From Clostridium sp. AM49-4BH (lineage in GTDB: Bacteria; Bacillota; Clostridia; Lachnospirales; Lachnospiraceae): a stretch of DNA of 64,000 nucleotides. The notes below the pieces were generated by a model that was given only the letters and a program-made list of their open reading frames with translations, was not told the DNA's origin and searched no databases. This document shows, piece after piece, positions 1 through 10,199 of the stretch (positions are counted from its first letter, which is position 1; every line of letters starts with the position of its first letter). The DNA is taken from NCBI RefSeq assembly GCF_003478335.1, contig NZ_QUFB01000001.1, positions 107,097 through 171,096 on the forward strand. The letters run 5' to 3'. The position numbers were made by a program, and so were the translations under genes.

Positions 1-159
1 AGGCTGAGCCTGCTGTACTGATGCTCGCTGTTGAACAGGTTGTGCCTGCACTTGTGGCTGAACCGAAGCCTGCCGTTGAACAGGTTGAGCCTGAACTTGA
101 GGTTGAACCGAAGCCTGTGGCTGAACAGGTTGAGCCTGAACTTGAGGTTGAACCGAAGC
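1..159 (-). repeat. 45-bp in-frame tandem repeat
   Basis: Units start at 159, 114, 69 and 24 (the last cut by the edge), each encoding ASVQPQVQAQPVQxx. The units differ by a few third-position and Gln/Arg changes. The period is a multiple of three, so copy-number change would keep the frame. Confidence 0.9.
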
Positions 160-867
160 CTGCGGCTGGACTGCCTGAGCTTGTGGCTGTACCGGTCTAG
201 CCTGCGGTTGTGCACCAGACTGAACTGGTGTAGCTGTATGTGCGGCCTGAGAAACTGTAGCCTGTGGAGGCACTGCCTGTGGAGTTACCGGCTGTGAAGC
301 TGGAGTTTCTGTTGCTGCAACTTCATCCTCTTCCTCATAGTACTCGTCATCCTCATAATATTCGTCCTCCGGATCCACATATTTACCAAGATGCTTGAGA
401 TCACTATCGTCTTTGTTGTGACCACAGGCACATGAGGTAATATAATATGCGTTGATACGGCGGCAAAATCCACACTGCCATCCTCCATCGTCAATTAAAT
501 CCTGCTCGTATTCTCCAAGCTCTGTATCTTCATAAATATATTTATTTTTGACAGGCTTTGGAGCTTCCGGCTCAGGCTGAGCCGGCTGTGAAACAGTAGT
601 CTCTACTGACGCAGCATCCTCTTTAGCCTCTTCTGCAGAAGCCATCTGTGCTGCCGGAGTCTCTAATTTCTGACCGGTTTTTTCTACATATTCTTCATAT
701 AAACCAAGACGATTTAAATCGCTGTCTTTTTTGTTGTGTCCACATGCGCAAGAACCAACATAATTGGCGTTGACACGTTCACAAAATGAACACTGCCATC
801 CTCCATCTAAAAGCAATTCTTTTTCATAATCGCTAAACTGTGGCACATTTCCTTGTTTGTCACTCAT
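1..867 (-). CDS. Duplicated RanBP2-like zinc-finger protein with Q/P/V repeats (3' end outside window)
   Basis: An open frame of 289 codons runs from the ATG at 867 to the window edge, preceded by the RBS AAATGAGGTGT. It holds two copies of a W-x-C-x2-C-x3-N-x6-C-x-C finger (Cys 26/29/40/42 and 132/135/146/148), each introduced by LLDGGWQC or LIDDGGWQC and followed by GHNKxDSDL. This resembles the RanBP2 finger pattern, but the last pair is C-x-C rather than C-x2-C. Residues about 155-190 are strongly acidic and Tyr-rich; from about 195 the protein is a Gln/Pro/Val low-complexity tail that becomes a 15-residue tandem repeat. No membrane segment or catalytic domain is seen in the visible part. 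It lies 41 bp downstream of glyA on the same strand. The function is unknown; a binding or scaffold role is only a guess. Confidence 0.85.
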   Translation of the reverse strand, partial: MSDKQGNVPQFSDYEKELLLDGGWQCSFCERVNANYVGSCACGHNKKDSDLNRLGLYEEYVEKTGQKLETPAAQMASAEEAKEDAASVETTVSQPAQPEPEAPKPVKNKYIYEDTELGEYEQDLIDDGGWQCGFCRRINAYYITSCACGHNKDDSDLKHLGKYVDPEDEYYEDDEYYEEEDEVAATETPASQPVTPQAVPPQATVSQAAHTATPVQSGAQPQARPVQPQAQAVQPQASVQPQVQAQPVQPQASVQPQVQAQPVQRQASVQPQVQAQPVQQRASVQQAQP

Positions 868-908
868 ACGTACACCTCATTTCTTTCATACCTTTGTTTC
901 CTTCTCGT

Positions 909-2150
909 TTATTCGTACAACGGATAACGGTCTGTCAAACCTTTTACGATTTCCGTTGCTTTTGCCTTATTGCCTTCCGGATCTGCAATGATCATTGCAA
1001 TCGCATCAGCAACCATATCAAGATCAGCTTCGTTAAAACCTCTTGTTGTCACTGCGGCTGTTCCCAAACGGATACCACTCGTTACAAAAGGTGACTGTGG
1101 ATCATTAGGAATTGTATTTTTATTACATGTGATATGTGCTGCATCCAACCATTTTTCTACGTCTTTACCTGTTAGATTTTTATCTGCAAGATCAACAAGC
1201 ATCAAATGGTTATCTGTTCCACCGGAAACAATCTTAATGCCGCGGTTTTGTAACCCCTTACAAAGTGCCTGTGCATTTTTAATAATATTTTTACCGTACT
1301 CTTTGAATTCCGGCTGTAACGCTTCTTTGAAGCAGACAGCCTTTGCTGCGATCACATGCATCAAAGGACCACCCTGAATACCCGGGAATAACGCTTTGTT
1401 AAAATTGATCTCTTTCGCAAATTCTTCGCTGGAAAGAATCATTCCACCACGAGGTCCACGTAATGTTTTGTGGGTTGTCGTCGTGGTAACATGAGCATAT
1501 GGAATTGGGCTCTCGTGAACACCTGCTGCTACTAAGCCGGCGATATGAGCCATATCAACCATCAAATAAGCTCCCACAGAATCTGCGATTTCGCGAAAAC
1601 GCTTGAAATCAATTTTACGAGCGTATGCACTTGCACCGGCAATGATCATTTTTGGTTTGCATTTCTTAGCAATACTTTCTACTTCATCATAATCAATGAA
1701 ACCATCGTCATTTACACCATAAGGTACACAATGGAAATATTTACCGGACATATTGACCGGACTTCCATGTGTCAAGTGTCCGCCGTGATCAAGATTCATG
1801 CCCATATAGGTATCTCCCGGCTGCAGCAAAGCAAAAAATACTGTCATATTTGCCTGTGCACCGGAATGCGGCTGTACATTGGCGTATGTACAATCAAATA
1901 ACTTCATAGCACGATCTCTTGCAAGATCTTCAACAATATCAACGTATTCGCATCCACCATAATAGCGTTTGCCAGGGTAACCTTCCGCATATTTGTTAGT
2001 CAATGTGCTGCCCATGGCTGCCATAACCGCTTTACTTACTAAATTTTCAGAAGCGATCAATTCAATGTTATCACGCTGACGATTTGTCTCCTTGTCCATT
2101 GCTGCTGCAACTTCCGGATCAAAACGTTCTACTTCTTCAAATGAGTACAT
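909..2150 (-). CDS. glyA: Serine hydroxymethyltransferase
   Basis: GlyA interconverts serine plus tetrahydrofolate and glycine plus 5,10-methylene-THF, supplying one-carbon units and glycine in the cytosol with PLP as cofactor. The 413-residue length is typical. Visible landmarks are LIASENLVS near the N-terminus, [13 protein letters not shown], the HxGAQAN segment, MVDMAHIAG, and the PLP lysine in [15 protein letters not shown]. It follows purD by 15 bp on the same strand. Glycine is the substrate of PurD and the folate product serves PurN, so the purM-purN-purD-glyA order is metabolically coherent. Confidence 0.97.
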   Translation of the reverse strand: MYSFEEVERFDPEVAAAMDKETNRQRDNIELIASENLVSKAVMAAMGSTLTNKYAEGYPGKRYYGGCEYVDIVEDLARDRAMKLFDCTYANVQPHSGAQANMTVFFALLQPGDTYMGMNLDHGGHLTHGSPVNMSGKYFHCVPYGVNDDGFIDYDEVESIAKKCKPKMIIAGASAYARKIDFKRFREIADSVGAYLMVDMAHIAGLVAAGVHESPIPYAHVTTTTTHKTLRGPRGGMILSSEEFAKEINFNKALFPGIQGGPLMHVIAAKAVCFKEALQPEFKEYGKNIIKNAQALCKGLQNRGIKIVSGGTDNHLMLVDLADKNLTGKDVEKWLDAAHITCNKNTIPNDPQSPFVTSGIRLGTAAVTTRGFNEADLDMVADAIAMIIADPEGNKAKATEIVKGLTDRYPLYE

Positions 2151-2165
2151 ATATTATCCTCCTTT

Positions 2166-3436
2166 TTATATTTCATCAATTGCTTTTCCAATATCGTTAC
2201 GCATATATTTATTATCAAAAGTAACCCATTCGGTTGCCTTATATGCATTTTTACGCGCTTCCTTCAATGTAGCACCTTTGGCAGTAATGCCCAATACTCT
2301 TCCACCATTGGTTACTAAACCGTCTTCCGTCAATTTTGTTCCGGCATGGAATGCATAATAACCGTCTTCCGAAGCAAAATCTTTCAGAAATGTAATCTTT
2401 TTCCCTTTTTCATAATGTTCCGGATAGCCATCAGAAGCTAATACAACACAGACAGCCGCATTATCTTCAAATTGAAGATCTACTTGGTCTAACTTTCCGT
2501 CAATACAAGCCTCCATAACATCGATAATATCGTTTTTCATGCGAGGCAGAACAACCTGTGCCTCCGGATCGCCAAATCTTGCATTGTATTCCAATACTTT
2601 TGGACCGTCCTGCGTCATCATAAGGCCAACAAAAAGTATTCCTACGAAATCTCTTCCTTCTGCTTTCATAGCATCCATTGTTGGCTGATATATTTGTTCT
2701 TCACAGAACTTCTGAATCTCCGGCGTATAAAACGGACTCGGTGAAAATGTTCCCATTCCTCCGGTGTTTAATCCTGATCTCCGTCTTTGGCACGTTTGTG
2801 ATCTTGTGCACTGGTCATCGGTTTGATATGTGTACCATCACAGAAGCAAAGTACAGAAGCTTCTCTACCAACCATAAAGTCTTCTATGACGATAGTGTTG
2901 CCGGCATCTCCAAATTGTTTATCTAACATTAATGAGGTAACACCTGCCTCTGCTTCCTGCAGATTTTGACAGATCAATACACCTTTTCCAAGTGCCAGAC
3001 CATCTGCTTTCAACACAACCGGAAAACTTACATTTTCTAAATAGATCAACGCTTCCTCCGGAGAATGAAATGTTTCATAATGGCAGGTTGGAATGTTGTA
3101 TTTTTTCATGAGATCCTTTGAAAAACTTTTAGAGCCTTCGATGATCGCAGCATTTTTACGTGGACCAAATACGCGAAGTCCCTGCGCTTCAAATACATCG
3201 ACAATGCCACCAACCAAAGGATCATCCATGCCGATGATCGTCAGATCGATCTCATTTTCTTTGGCGAATGCAGCAAGTTTATCAAATTCCATAGCAGTAA
3301 TATTTACGCATTCTGCAATTTCTGCGATCCCACCATTACCAGGTGCACAGTAAATTTTATCGACACGTTTGCTCTGGGAGACACTCCAGGCAATTGCATG
3401 CTCTCTTCCGCCGCTTCCTACAATTAATACTTTCAT
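2166..3436 (-). pseudogene. purD: Phosphoribosylamine-glycine ligase, interrupted by a single-base frameshift
   Basis: PurD ligates glycine to phosphoribosylamine to give GAR, an early step of IMP synthesis. The frame starts at ATG 3436 (RBS in GCAGAAATGAGGA) with VGSGGREHAIAW and runs through the ATP-grasp domain to HKRAKDGDQ. A TAA then follows at about 2768, while the rest (GTFSPSPFYT to the end, about 196 residues) continues in another frame. Adding one C to the CC at 2773-2774 (GGG on the coding strand) restores the expected DGDQGLNTGGMG and a protein of about 423 residues, the normal family length. No other damage is visible. PurD is a single-copy core enzyme in most genomes, so a read error is as likely as a true mutation. 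Confidence 0.9.
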
Positions 3437-3494
3437 CTTGTTTCCTCATTTCTGCATATCCTGCGATGCGTTTATTTATTCCGTGGAAATGATA

Positions 3495-4121
3495 CTAACG
3501 GCTTACAACAGCTATACCATTCTGTACGGAAACTTTTCCTGCGCCAATCAGATCAATTGCTTCCGGAAGAATGTTCCATTCAGCTTGTTCCATCACACGT
3601 CGCTGTAGAATTTCCGGAGTATCTCCATTTTTTACTTCAACAGCTTTTTGTAAAATAATAGGACCATGATCTGCCTTTTCGTCTACAAAATGCACTGTGG
3701 CACCAGTTATCTTATTGCCACATGCCAAAACACTTTCGTGCACTTTCAATCCATAATACCCCATCCCGCAATGAGCCGGAATCAAGGATGGATGAATGTT
3801 AATGATCTTATTTGGGTAGGCTGCGATCATTTCAGATGGAACGATCACCAGATAACCTGCCAGCACAACAAGATCAATATTATATTTGTGTAGAGCATCA
3901 ACCATTGCTTCGCCAAAAGCACTCCGGTTTTCGTATTCCTTTGGGGAAATACATAACGCCGGGATCCCTGCATTATTTGCACGCTCCAGTGCATAAGCAT
4001 CCGCTTTATTACTGATCACAACAGCAATTTGTGTGTTGTGAATTTTACCGGAATGGACGGCATCTATGATTGCCTGCAGGTTCGTTCCACCACCGGATAC
4101 ACATACTGCAATTTTCTGCAT
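3495..4121 (-). CDS. purN: Phosphoribosylglycinamide formyltransferase
   Basis: PurN transfers the formyl group of 10-formyl-THF to GAR, giving FGAR in purine synthesis. The 208-residue protein starts with KIAVCVSGGGTNLQAIIDA and has the catalytic Asn-His region IINIHPSLIPA followed by GATVHFVDEKADHGPIILQ with the conserved Asp. The family formyl-THF-side motif HCGMGYYGLKVHE is present. It lies between purM (26 bp upstream) and purD (58 bp downstream), consistent with one operon. Confidence 0.96.
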   Translation of the reverse strand: MQKIAVCVSGGGTNLQAIIDAVHSGKIHNTQIAVVISNKADAYALERANNAGIPALCISPKEYENRSAFGEAMVDALHKYNIDLVVLAGYLVIVPSEMIAAYPNKIINIHPSLIPAHCGMGYYGLKVHESVLACGNKITGATVHFVDEKADHGPIILQKAVEVKNGDTPEILQRRVMEQAEWNILPEAIDLIGAGKVSVQNGIAVVSR

Positions 4122-4147
4122 ACTAATCCTCGTTTCAATATGTATTA

Positions 4148-5179
4148 TTAGGACAAAAGAGAAATTCCCTTTTCACCCTCTGCGATCTCTCCTATAATAT
4201 ATGCTTTTTCTCCAGCCTGCTCTGCTAAAGCTACTGTCTTGTCTGCATCAGCAGCATCTACTGCAAGAAGCATACCGATACCCATATTATAAGTGTTATA
4301 CATCATCTCTTTGGAAATGTTGCCTTCTTTTGCCAACATGTCAAAGATCGGTGGGATCTCGTAACTTCCCACTTTGATATTTGCATGTGCATTTTCAGGA
4401 AGCATACGCGGAATATTCTCATAAAAACCACCGCCTGTAATATGGCTGCAGCCTTTGATCGTTACGCCACCCTCTTTGATCGTGCGCAGTGCCTTCACAT
4501 AAATCACAGTAGGTGTTAATAATGTTTCACCAAGTGATTTGCCGCCAAGAGACTCGTATGTTTTATCCAAGCTTTCTTTTTTCATTTCGAACACTTTGCG
4601 AACCAAAGAATATCCATTGCTGTGAATACCGGAAGAAGCAATTCCAACCAGCACATCACCTTTTGCAATTGTTTTACCTGTGATCATATTTTTGCGGTCA
4701 ACAACACCAACCGCAAAACCGGCAAGATCATACTCATCTACCGGATAAAATCCAGGCATTTCTGCAGTCTCACCACCGATCAAAGCTGCACCGGACTGTT
4801 TGCAGCCGTTTGCCACACCGGATACGATGGAAGCAATCTTTTCCGGTTCATTCTTGCCACAGGCAATATAATCAAGGAAGAATAACGGTTCACCACCTGC
4901 ACAGGCGATGTCATTAACACACATTGCGACACAATCAATACCAACGGTATCATGGCGATCCATTTCAAATGCCACTTTCAATTTGGTGCCAACGCCATCT
5001 GTTCCGGATACTAAAGTAGGCTGTTCCATTGTCTTGAACGCCTCCATAGAAAACGCTCCTGAAAATCCACCGATATCAGTAAGCACTTCACTGCGCATCG
5101 TTCCGGCAATATGCTCTTTCATCAGTTCTACCGCTTTATATCCGGCTTCAATGTCTACTCCCGCATTCTTGTAATCCAT
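4148..5179 (-). CDS. purM: Phosphoribosylformylglycinamidine cyclo-ligase (AIR synthetase)
   Basis: PurM closes FGAM to AIR with ATP. The ATG at 5179 was chosen because the GCAGAAATGAGGA leader sits just upstream and [17 protein letters not shown] is the normal family start, although the frame stays open a further 37 codons upstream. The resulting 343 residues match the family. Motifs: [25 protein letters not shown] (glycine-rich and metal/ATP region), [29 protein letters not shown] and [13 protein letters not shown]. It is the first gene of the purM-purN-purD-glyA block and has its own promoter at 5305-5333. Confidence 0.96.
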   Translation of the reverse strand: MDYKNAGVDIEAGYKAVELMKEHIAGTMRSEVLTDIGGFSGAFSMEAFKTMEQPTLVSGTDGVGTKLKVAFEMDRHDTVGIDCVAMCVNDIACAGGEPLFFLDYIACGKNEPEKIASIVSGVANGCKQSGAALIGGETAEMPGFYPVDEYDLAGFAVGVVDRKNMITGKTIAKGDVLVGIASSGIHSNGYSLVRKVFEMKKESLDKTYESLGGKSLGETLLTPTVIYVKALRTIKEGGVTIKGCSHITGGGFYENIPRMLPENAHANIKVGSYEIPPIFDMLAKEGNISKEMMYNTYNMGIGMLLAVDAADADKTVALAEQAGEKAYIIGEIAEGEKGISLLS

Positions 5180-5304
5180 GTTTTCCTCATTTCTGCGTTG
5201 CAATCGTAATAGTATTATATAAATCGGGAAATATCCCATAATGCAATTCATCGCAGGCAACGCACTACAACAAATGTATTGCATAAACATAGCAAATCTA
5301 CTTT

Positions 5305-5333
5305 ATTGTAGCACAATTCCTACTGTTTGTCAT
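5305..5333 (-). promoter_or_regulatory. Predicted sigma-A promoter of purM-purN-purD-glyA
   Basis: Read on the minus strand, ATGACA (5333-5328), a 17-bp spacer and TACAAT (5310-5305) fit a vegetative promoter. Transcription would start near 5298, leaving a leader of about 120 nt before purM. No purine or PRPP riboswitch core and no clear PurBox was recognised in that leader. Confidence 0.55.
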
Positions 5334-5362
5334 TGGAATTTTCCAAAAAATTCTCAAAAATA

Positions 5363-7747
5363 TCACTTGTTTTTGTCAAAATAGCCCAATACGCTAACGG
5401 AATCCCTGCCGGCATAAACTGTAACTGCACCTTGTTCGGTAGTGGATAATATATGTGCAGATATGCTGTTTAGACGAGATAATAATTCCCGATGCGGATG
5501 GCCGTAACGATTATTTTTACCACAGGAAATGATCGCATATTGCGGTTGCACTTGCGCTAGAAATTCAGCACTGGTTGAATTTTTAGAACCATGATGTGCT
5601 ACTTTTAGAATGTTAAATCTGGTGCCGGAACGCTTTAACTGTTCTAAGACATACTGCTCTCCGTCACCTTCCAGATCACCACATAATAGCATCTTTGTTG
5701 AATAATACGTAACTTCTAAAGTCGTAGAATATGCATTTGCAGAAGAAGCATCAAAAAAAGGTTTTGGATGCAGACAAGCAACAGATAATGCGCCTTTTTG
5801 CAGATGATCGCCGGCACATATTGTTTGAATCGGAATATCTGCCTGCTTGGCAGCAGTGATCATCTGGCGATATCCTTCTTCACTCTGCATTTCTTGCGAT
5901 GGCAATGGTAAAAGAAGTTTGCGGATTTGGATATCCTGGCGGTCTGCAACATGCTTCATTAATTCCAGCTGACCGGATATATGGTCTTTGTCAGCATGAG
6001 TCATGATCATATAATCTATGCAGTGAATTCCTTGTGATTTGAGATATGGAATCAAACAATACTCTCCTATATTGTTTTTGCTGGTGCTTCCACCATCAAT
6101 TAAAAATGTAGTGCCATCGGTGTGCTGCAGTAAAATTCCATCCCCCTGCCCTACATCCAGAAAAACAGCCTTAAAGTATTTTCGTGGAATGGGAAAAAGC
6201 AGAAGGATAACGGCAGCAGTCCAGATCAGCAAAGGATAAGGCTTGATAATCGTGCGTTTATTGATCCATAGTAGAGATAAGGCAAGAATAATGTAATATA
6301 TCACGATGCGAGATATATGTGGTTGCCCGAGAATCAGTGAATGAATTGGCAATCGTTGGAACAGCCTGCACAAATATTCATAAAACGACAGAATGCAGTA
6401 GGTGGTGCCGAACAAAAAATGCGACACAAACGGCAGCCACAGACCTAGTATACATGCAATGCCGCCGATCAGCACCAGATAAGAAACCAGTGGCAGCACT
6501 AAGAGGTTCAGAAATATCCCGTAGACCGGAATCTCATAAAAAAAGAACAGTACGATTGGCAGTGTAGTTAGTTGAATGGCGGCACTGGCCAATAACGATT
6601 GTGCTGTTTTTTCCAGGAGAAGAGAGAGTTTACATTGGCATTTATCCAATAGCGTACTTTGCTGTTTTTCCCGTATCCAACGCCTTTTTTTGCGGAGTTT
6701 GGCGCGACGCTTTTCGGAATCACCTACTATGATCATCTGCAGAGCGGGTAAAATAGCAGCAATACCGAGCACAGCGAAATAAGATAATAAGAAACTGCAG
6801 GAATAGACAGCATAAGGATTTTGCAGTGTAATGATGCAGGCACTGATTGCCAGTGATGAAAGTAAATCGTAACTTCGATGCAGCAGATCTGCTGCGAATA
6901 GCAAGAGCATCATGATAACGGCACGACTGGTTGAAATGCTAAAACCCGTCATTAGTCCATACGATATTAAAAATGATATGGTTGCAAGAATACTGATGCG
7001 CCTCGGCAGCCGGCAGATAAGCAGCAGGCGAAAAATACCGAAACAAAAGATCGTGACATGAAGTCCGCTGATCGCTAACAGATGACCAATGCCGTTTTGC
7101 TGATATAGCTGTTTGATGTCTGAGGGAAGTTCTGTTTTTTGACCCAATAAAACAGCTTGCATTATACCGGCTTGTTTATCAGGCAGGCCGGATTCTATCG
7201 AAGTTGATAATCGATGTCTGATTTCATCCAATTTTGTAAACAATATGTTAGAATGGCCGGATACCACTTCGATCTGGTCAGCGTATAATTGATAATAGAA
7301 GTTTAGTTCCCGATAATATTGTTTTTGGTCAAATTCGCCCGGATTGGATGCCGTGGCAAAATTTTTCAGGGTGCCGAAACACTGTATCGTATTACCGGGA
7401 ATAAGTGATGAAGTTTGATCTGAATAAACGATCATATTGGAAAAATCATATACTTTCTGTCCAGAAATATGGACAGATACTTTTTTGAGATATAAACGAT
7501 TGGATGAATCAGTAGACTCTGCACGATAATAAATTCCCTTTATGCAAGCATTTATCTTATCATTATTTTTAGCGAGCAATGCCTCATACGGATAATTCTT
7601 CTGCCATTGTTCCTGCATGTGCGTGGCATGAAACCAGACCAACAGAAACATACAGATCGTACAGATCCAAACACAGGGTCTGCGAATATAAATCACCTCT
7701 TTAGAATCACTGGACAAGATCAAGATTTCTAGTAAATACATCTCCAA
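5363..7747 (-). CDS. comEC: DNA internalization channel, ComEC/Rec2 family
   Basis: ComEC forms the membrane channel for single-stranded DNA uptake in transformation. The protein of about 790 residues has an N-terminal membrane segment, an OB-fold-like soluble segment, a multi-TM competence domain (GIGHLLAISGLHVTIF, then SRAVIMMLLLF) and a C-terminal metallo-beta-lactamase-like domain with MTHADKDHISG, LFLDVGQGDG and VAHHGSKNSTS. The start is uncertain: the frame overlaps the upstream gene by 41 bp, and a GTG at 7696 would avoid the overlap but lacks RBS spacing. A ComEA gene lies 3.2 kb upstream, separated by a two-component system, which is unusual since comEA and comEC are often adjacent. 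Confidence 0.93.
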   Translation of the reverse strand: MEMYLLEILILSSDSKEVIYIRRPCVWICTICMFLLVWFHATHMQEQWQKNYPYEALLAKNNDKINACIKGIYYRAESTDSSNRLYLKKVSVHISGQKVYDFSNMIVYSDQTSSLIPGNTIQCFGTLKNFATASNPGEFDQKQYYRELNFYYQLYADQIEVVSGHSNILFTKLDEIRHRLSTSIESGLPDKQAGIMQAVLLGQKTELPSDIKQLYQQNGIGHLLAISGLHVTIFCFGIFRLLLICRLPRRISILATISFLISYGLMTGFSISTSRAVIMMLLLFAADLLHRSYDLLSSLAISACIITLQNPYAVYSCSFLLSYFAVLGIAAILPALQMIIVGDSEKRRAKLRKKRRWIREKQQSTLLDKCQCKLSLLLEKTAQSLLASAAIQLTTLPIVLFFFYEIPVYGIFLNLLVLPLVSYLVLIGGIACILGLWLPFVSHFLFGTTYCILSFYEYLCRLFQRLPIHSLILGQPHISRIVIYYIILALSLLWINKRTIIKPYPLLIWTAAVILLLFPIPRKYFKAVFLDVGQGDGILLQHTDGTTFLIDGGSTSKNNIGEYCLIPYLKSQGIHCIDYMIMTHADKDHISGQLELMKHVADRQDIQIRKLLLPLPSQEMQSEEGYRQMITAAKQADIPIQTICAGDHLQKGALSVACLHPKPFFDASSANAYSTTLEVTYYSTKMLLCGDLEGDGEQYVLEQLKRSGTRFNILKVAHHGSKNSTSAEFLAQVQPQYAIISCGKNNRYGHPHRELLSRLNSISAHILSTTEQGAVTVYAGRDSVSVLGYFDKNK

Positions 7748-8678
7748 ATGGCATAGAATCGTTATAGAATAATTCCTGTTTGCCGTTGATACTAAATTGC
7801 ACTTTTGTAATATCCGGCAGTTCGATCAATGTATTAACGACAGAATAAATAGCCACTTCTGCTGTAATCCCGTCCGGTTTATTTAAAAACTGTTCTGAAA
7901 AATCAACATAACAGGTATGTTCTTTCAGGGTAACTTTGTTAAGGATCGTATCCTTAGGAATTGTTGCTTGTATATCCTTGGATGAAACGCCGTCAATCGT
8001 TGATGGTCCCTTTAGAAGCTGTTCAATGACTAGTTGCTCTAACGGAATTGTCGCATCATATGTGATCTCAACAGGTACTTCAACAAGCTTATCTCCTTTT
8101 CGAGATGCAAAATACATATTTACGGTTGCAGTCTGACGATATTTGGAACCGCTGTCTGTATTATCAATAAAGCTTTCGGCAGTCATATATCCGATGGAAT
8201 TCATATTCGAATCGGTCAAAGGTTGCCCTGCCACGTAAAATTGCACAGCACGAACACCTTTAGACTGGCAGAGTGTTTTAACGATCGCAGCACGGCGCAA
8301 AATCTCATTAACACCGGAATAATTGCCATAGGAAGCATCTAAGTAAAGTGTCAAGTCTCCGTTGTTATCAAGAATAAAGTCATCAACAGATACATTGGCC
8401 GGAATAGCCTTTTTCATAGATACATCAGAAGGCTCTTTTTGAAGGTTGTGTAGTAATTCCTTGATAAGAGCTTCTCCTTTCTTATTTTTGGGAGAATATT
8501 TCTCATAAGTCATTTTCGTTTCAGCGGCGTTTATGCAATAAATATAGTATCCGGTATACTCCTTATGAGGGCGTGCGTGTACGAAAAGAAATGCCCAGAC
8601 CAATATAGCGATCACAAGCAGAACGACCCATGGGACAAAATGATATTTATGTGTTGTAACAATGGTCTTTTCTTCCAC
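7707..8678 (-). CDS. Membrane-anchored GerMN-domain protein
   Basis: The 323-residue protein has one N-terminal membrane segment (about 14-33, WVVLLVIAILVWAFLFVH) and no lipobox, then two GerMN-type modules (about 85-165 and 200-310). The second has the typical LPLEQLVIEQLLKGP, TVLNKVTL-like and CYVDFSEQF stretches. GerMN domains occur in the Bacillus spore protein GerM and in actinobacterial LpqB. It sits directly downstream of a response regulator and kinase, with 29 bp between, and overlaps comEC. LpqB accompanies the MtrAB two-component pair, so a role as an accessory to the upstream kinase is a reasonable inference rather than something shown here. Confidence 0.85.
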   Translation of the reverse strand: MEEKTIVTTHKYHFVPWVVLLVIAILVWAFLFVHARPHKEYTGYYIYCINAAETKMTYEKYSPKNKKGEALIKELLHNLQKEPSDVSMKKAIPANVSVDDFILDNNGDLTLYLDASYGNYSGVNEILRRAAIVKTLCQSKGVRAVQFYVAGQPLTDSNMNSIGYMTAESFIDNTDSGSKYRQTATVNMYFASRKGDKLVEVPVEITYDATIPLEQLVIEQLLKGPSTIDGVSSKDIQATIPKDTILNKVTLKEHTCYVDFSEQFLNKPDGITAEVAIYSVVNTLIELPDITKVQFSINGKQELFYNDSMPFGDVFTRNLDLVQ

Positions 8679-8707
8679 GACCTCACCTCCAATTTTTTGT
8701 CATATGA

Positions 8708-10140
8708 TCAGACAACATAAGTCAATGGGATACGCACCGTAAAGGTAGAACCCTCTTTTTCTTTACTGTGCAGTTTGATCGAGCCGCGGTGCAGCAACAC
8801 AGTACTTCGTGTTAAGGATAAACCAAGTCCGGTTCCACCGGTATCACGGGATCTGGCCTTATCAACACGATAAAAACGATCAAAAATTTTATCTTGCACA
8901 TCTTCCGGAATACCGACACCGGAATCTTCTATTTTGACATAGAAAAATTTATGATCGGCATTGAGGGTGACGCGCACCCAGCCATCGTCATAATTATACT
9001 TGATCGCATTTTCAATCAAATTATTCAATGCGATCGACAGTTTTACCTCGTCAACATCTGCCATTATCGGTCGAAAACTCTCATAGATCAATTCGATGTT
9101 ACGTTCTGCAGCAATCGGTCGTAAGCGCTTTAGCAACTGTTCGATCAAATCGTTGATACTGATATTGACAATATTCATTTCTGCAGTATTTTTATCAAGT
9201 TTTACCATTGTGAGGAGATCGTTGATGATATTTGTCATACGTTCGATCTCATGCGTGATATCCACCAAAAATTCACGATATAATTCTTCCGGCATACCTT
9301 CTTGAGAAAGCAGGGAATCTGACAATACCTTCATAGATGCTAATGGTGTCTTTAATTCGTGAGACACATTAGAAGCAAAGTTTTGTTTTGCTTCATCCTG
9401 CTGCCTGATAACATCGATCATGCGGTTAAAAGATTCTGAAATTCGTTCAACCTCGGAGTAAGTATGCACATCTAACTTAGTGTCCATATCTCCTGCGGCA
9501 ATGTCATCAATAGATTCTGTAACACGCTGTAATGGTCTGGTGATCAAAACTGAGTAACCAAACGCAAGAAACATGATAACGATTGCGATTGTTAATATCA
9601 AAATAATGCTGCGTCGGTTGATCACATTTGCAGTTGTACGAAAATTCTTGGTGGAAAAAGTCAAAATGATCGCACCGGTCGTCTGTTCAGTAGACGCGTT
9701 TACGATCGGCATCGTAAGCTGTACGTAGTCACCGAGATCATTTACGTAACGTTTTTCATGATCAACAAAGCAACGAACTACTTCTGAGGAGATCATCGTT
9801 TTGCCAACTTCCAGATTAAACGTATCTGTTACGACAGACAGATCCTGATTGATGATCAAAACACGCCCCTGATAGATGGTTGCAATAGATTCCGCTTCCT
9901 GTTCAACTTCAGGTGCCTCCTGTCCGGTAAGATATTCAGAACTGTTAACAAGGTTACTGAGGACGGTTCCATAAGATTGAATCTCATCCGTTCGTTGAGA
10001 GATCAGTCTTTTCTCGTAAGAATTAATTAGAATATTCGAAAAAAGATGACCGGTATCAAACCAATCACCACCAGTACGGCAAACAATTGCACCCGCATAC
10101 TGCGGATCTGCACTAGTAATTCTTTTCCTCGCTCAAGCAA
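8708..10140 (-). CDS. Sensor histidine kinase, PhoR/WalK type, frameshifted near its N-terminus
   Basis: The coding path starts at a TTG (10140) seven bases after GGAGG, giving a short cytosolic lead and a membrane segment (FAVLVVIGLIPVIFF). It hits a TAA at about 10026-10028; one extra A in the AA near 10035-10039 joins it to the rest, reading FFRNILINSYEKRLISQ. Downstream are an extracellular sensor region, a second membrane segment (IILILTIAIVIMFLAF), a HAMP domain, the phosphoacceptor His in NVSHELKTPLASMKV, the N-box NNLIENAIKYN, and G-boxes DSGVGIP and GGTGLGLSLTRS. The kinase core is intact in one frame (8708-9859). It is paired with the response regulator upstream. Confidence 0.88.
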
Positions 10141-10199
10141 AATGATTCCTCCAAACGGCTGTCAGGCCACAAAATAGTAATACATACGGCTGGATATGC

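Noticed and set aside
31..297. Plus-strand Leu-rich open frame over the 45-bp repeats
   Set aside because: It is the antisense reading of the Q/P/V repeat tail of the real minus-strand gene and has no RBS.
2166..3436. Programmed frameshift in purD (and the other broken genes)
   Set aside because: No slippery heptamer with a downstream structure is visible, the shifts are in different contexts, and many unrelated genes are affected.
5180..5298. Purine or PRPP riboswitch in the purM leader
   Set aside because: No recognisable aptamer core or terminator/anti-terminator pair was found.
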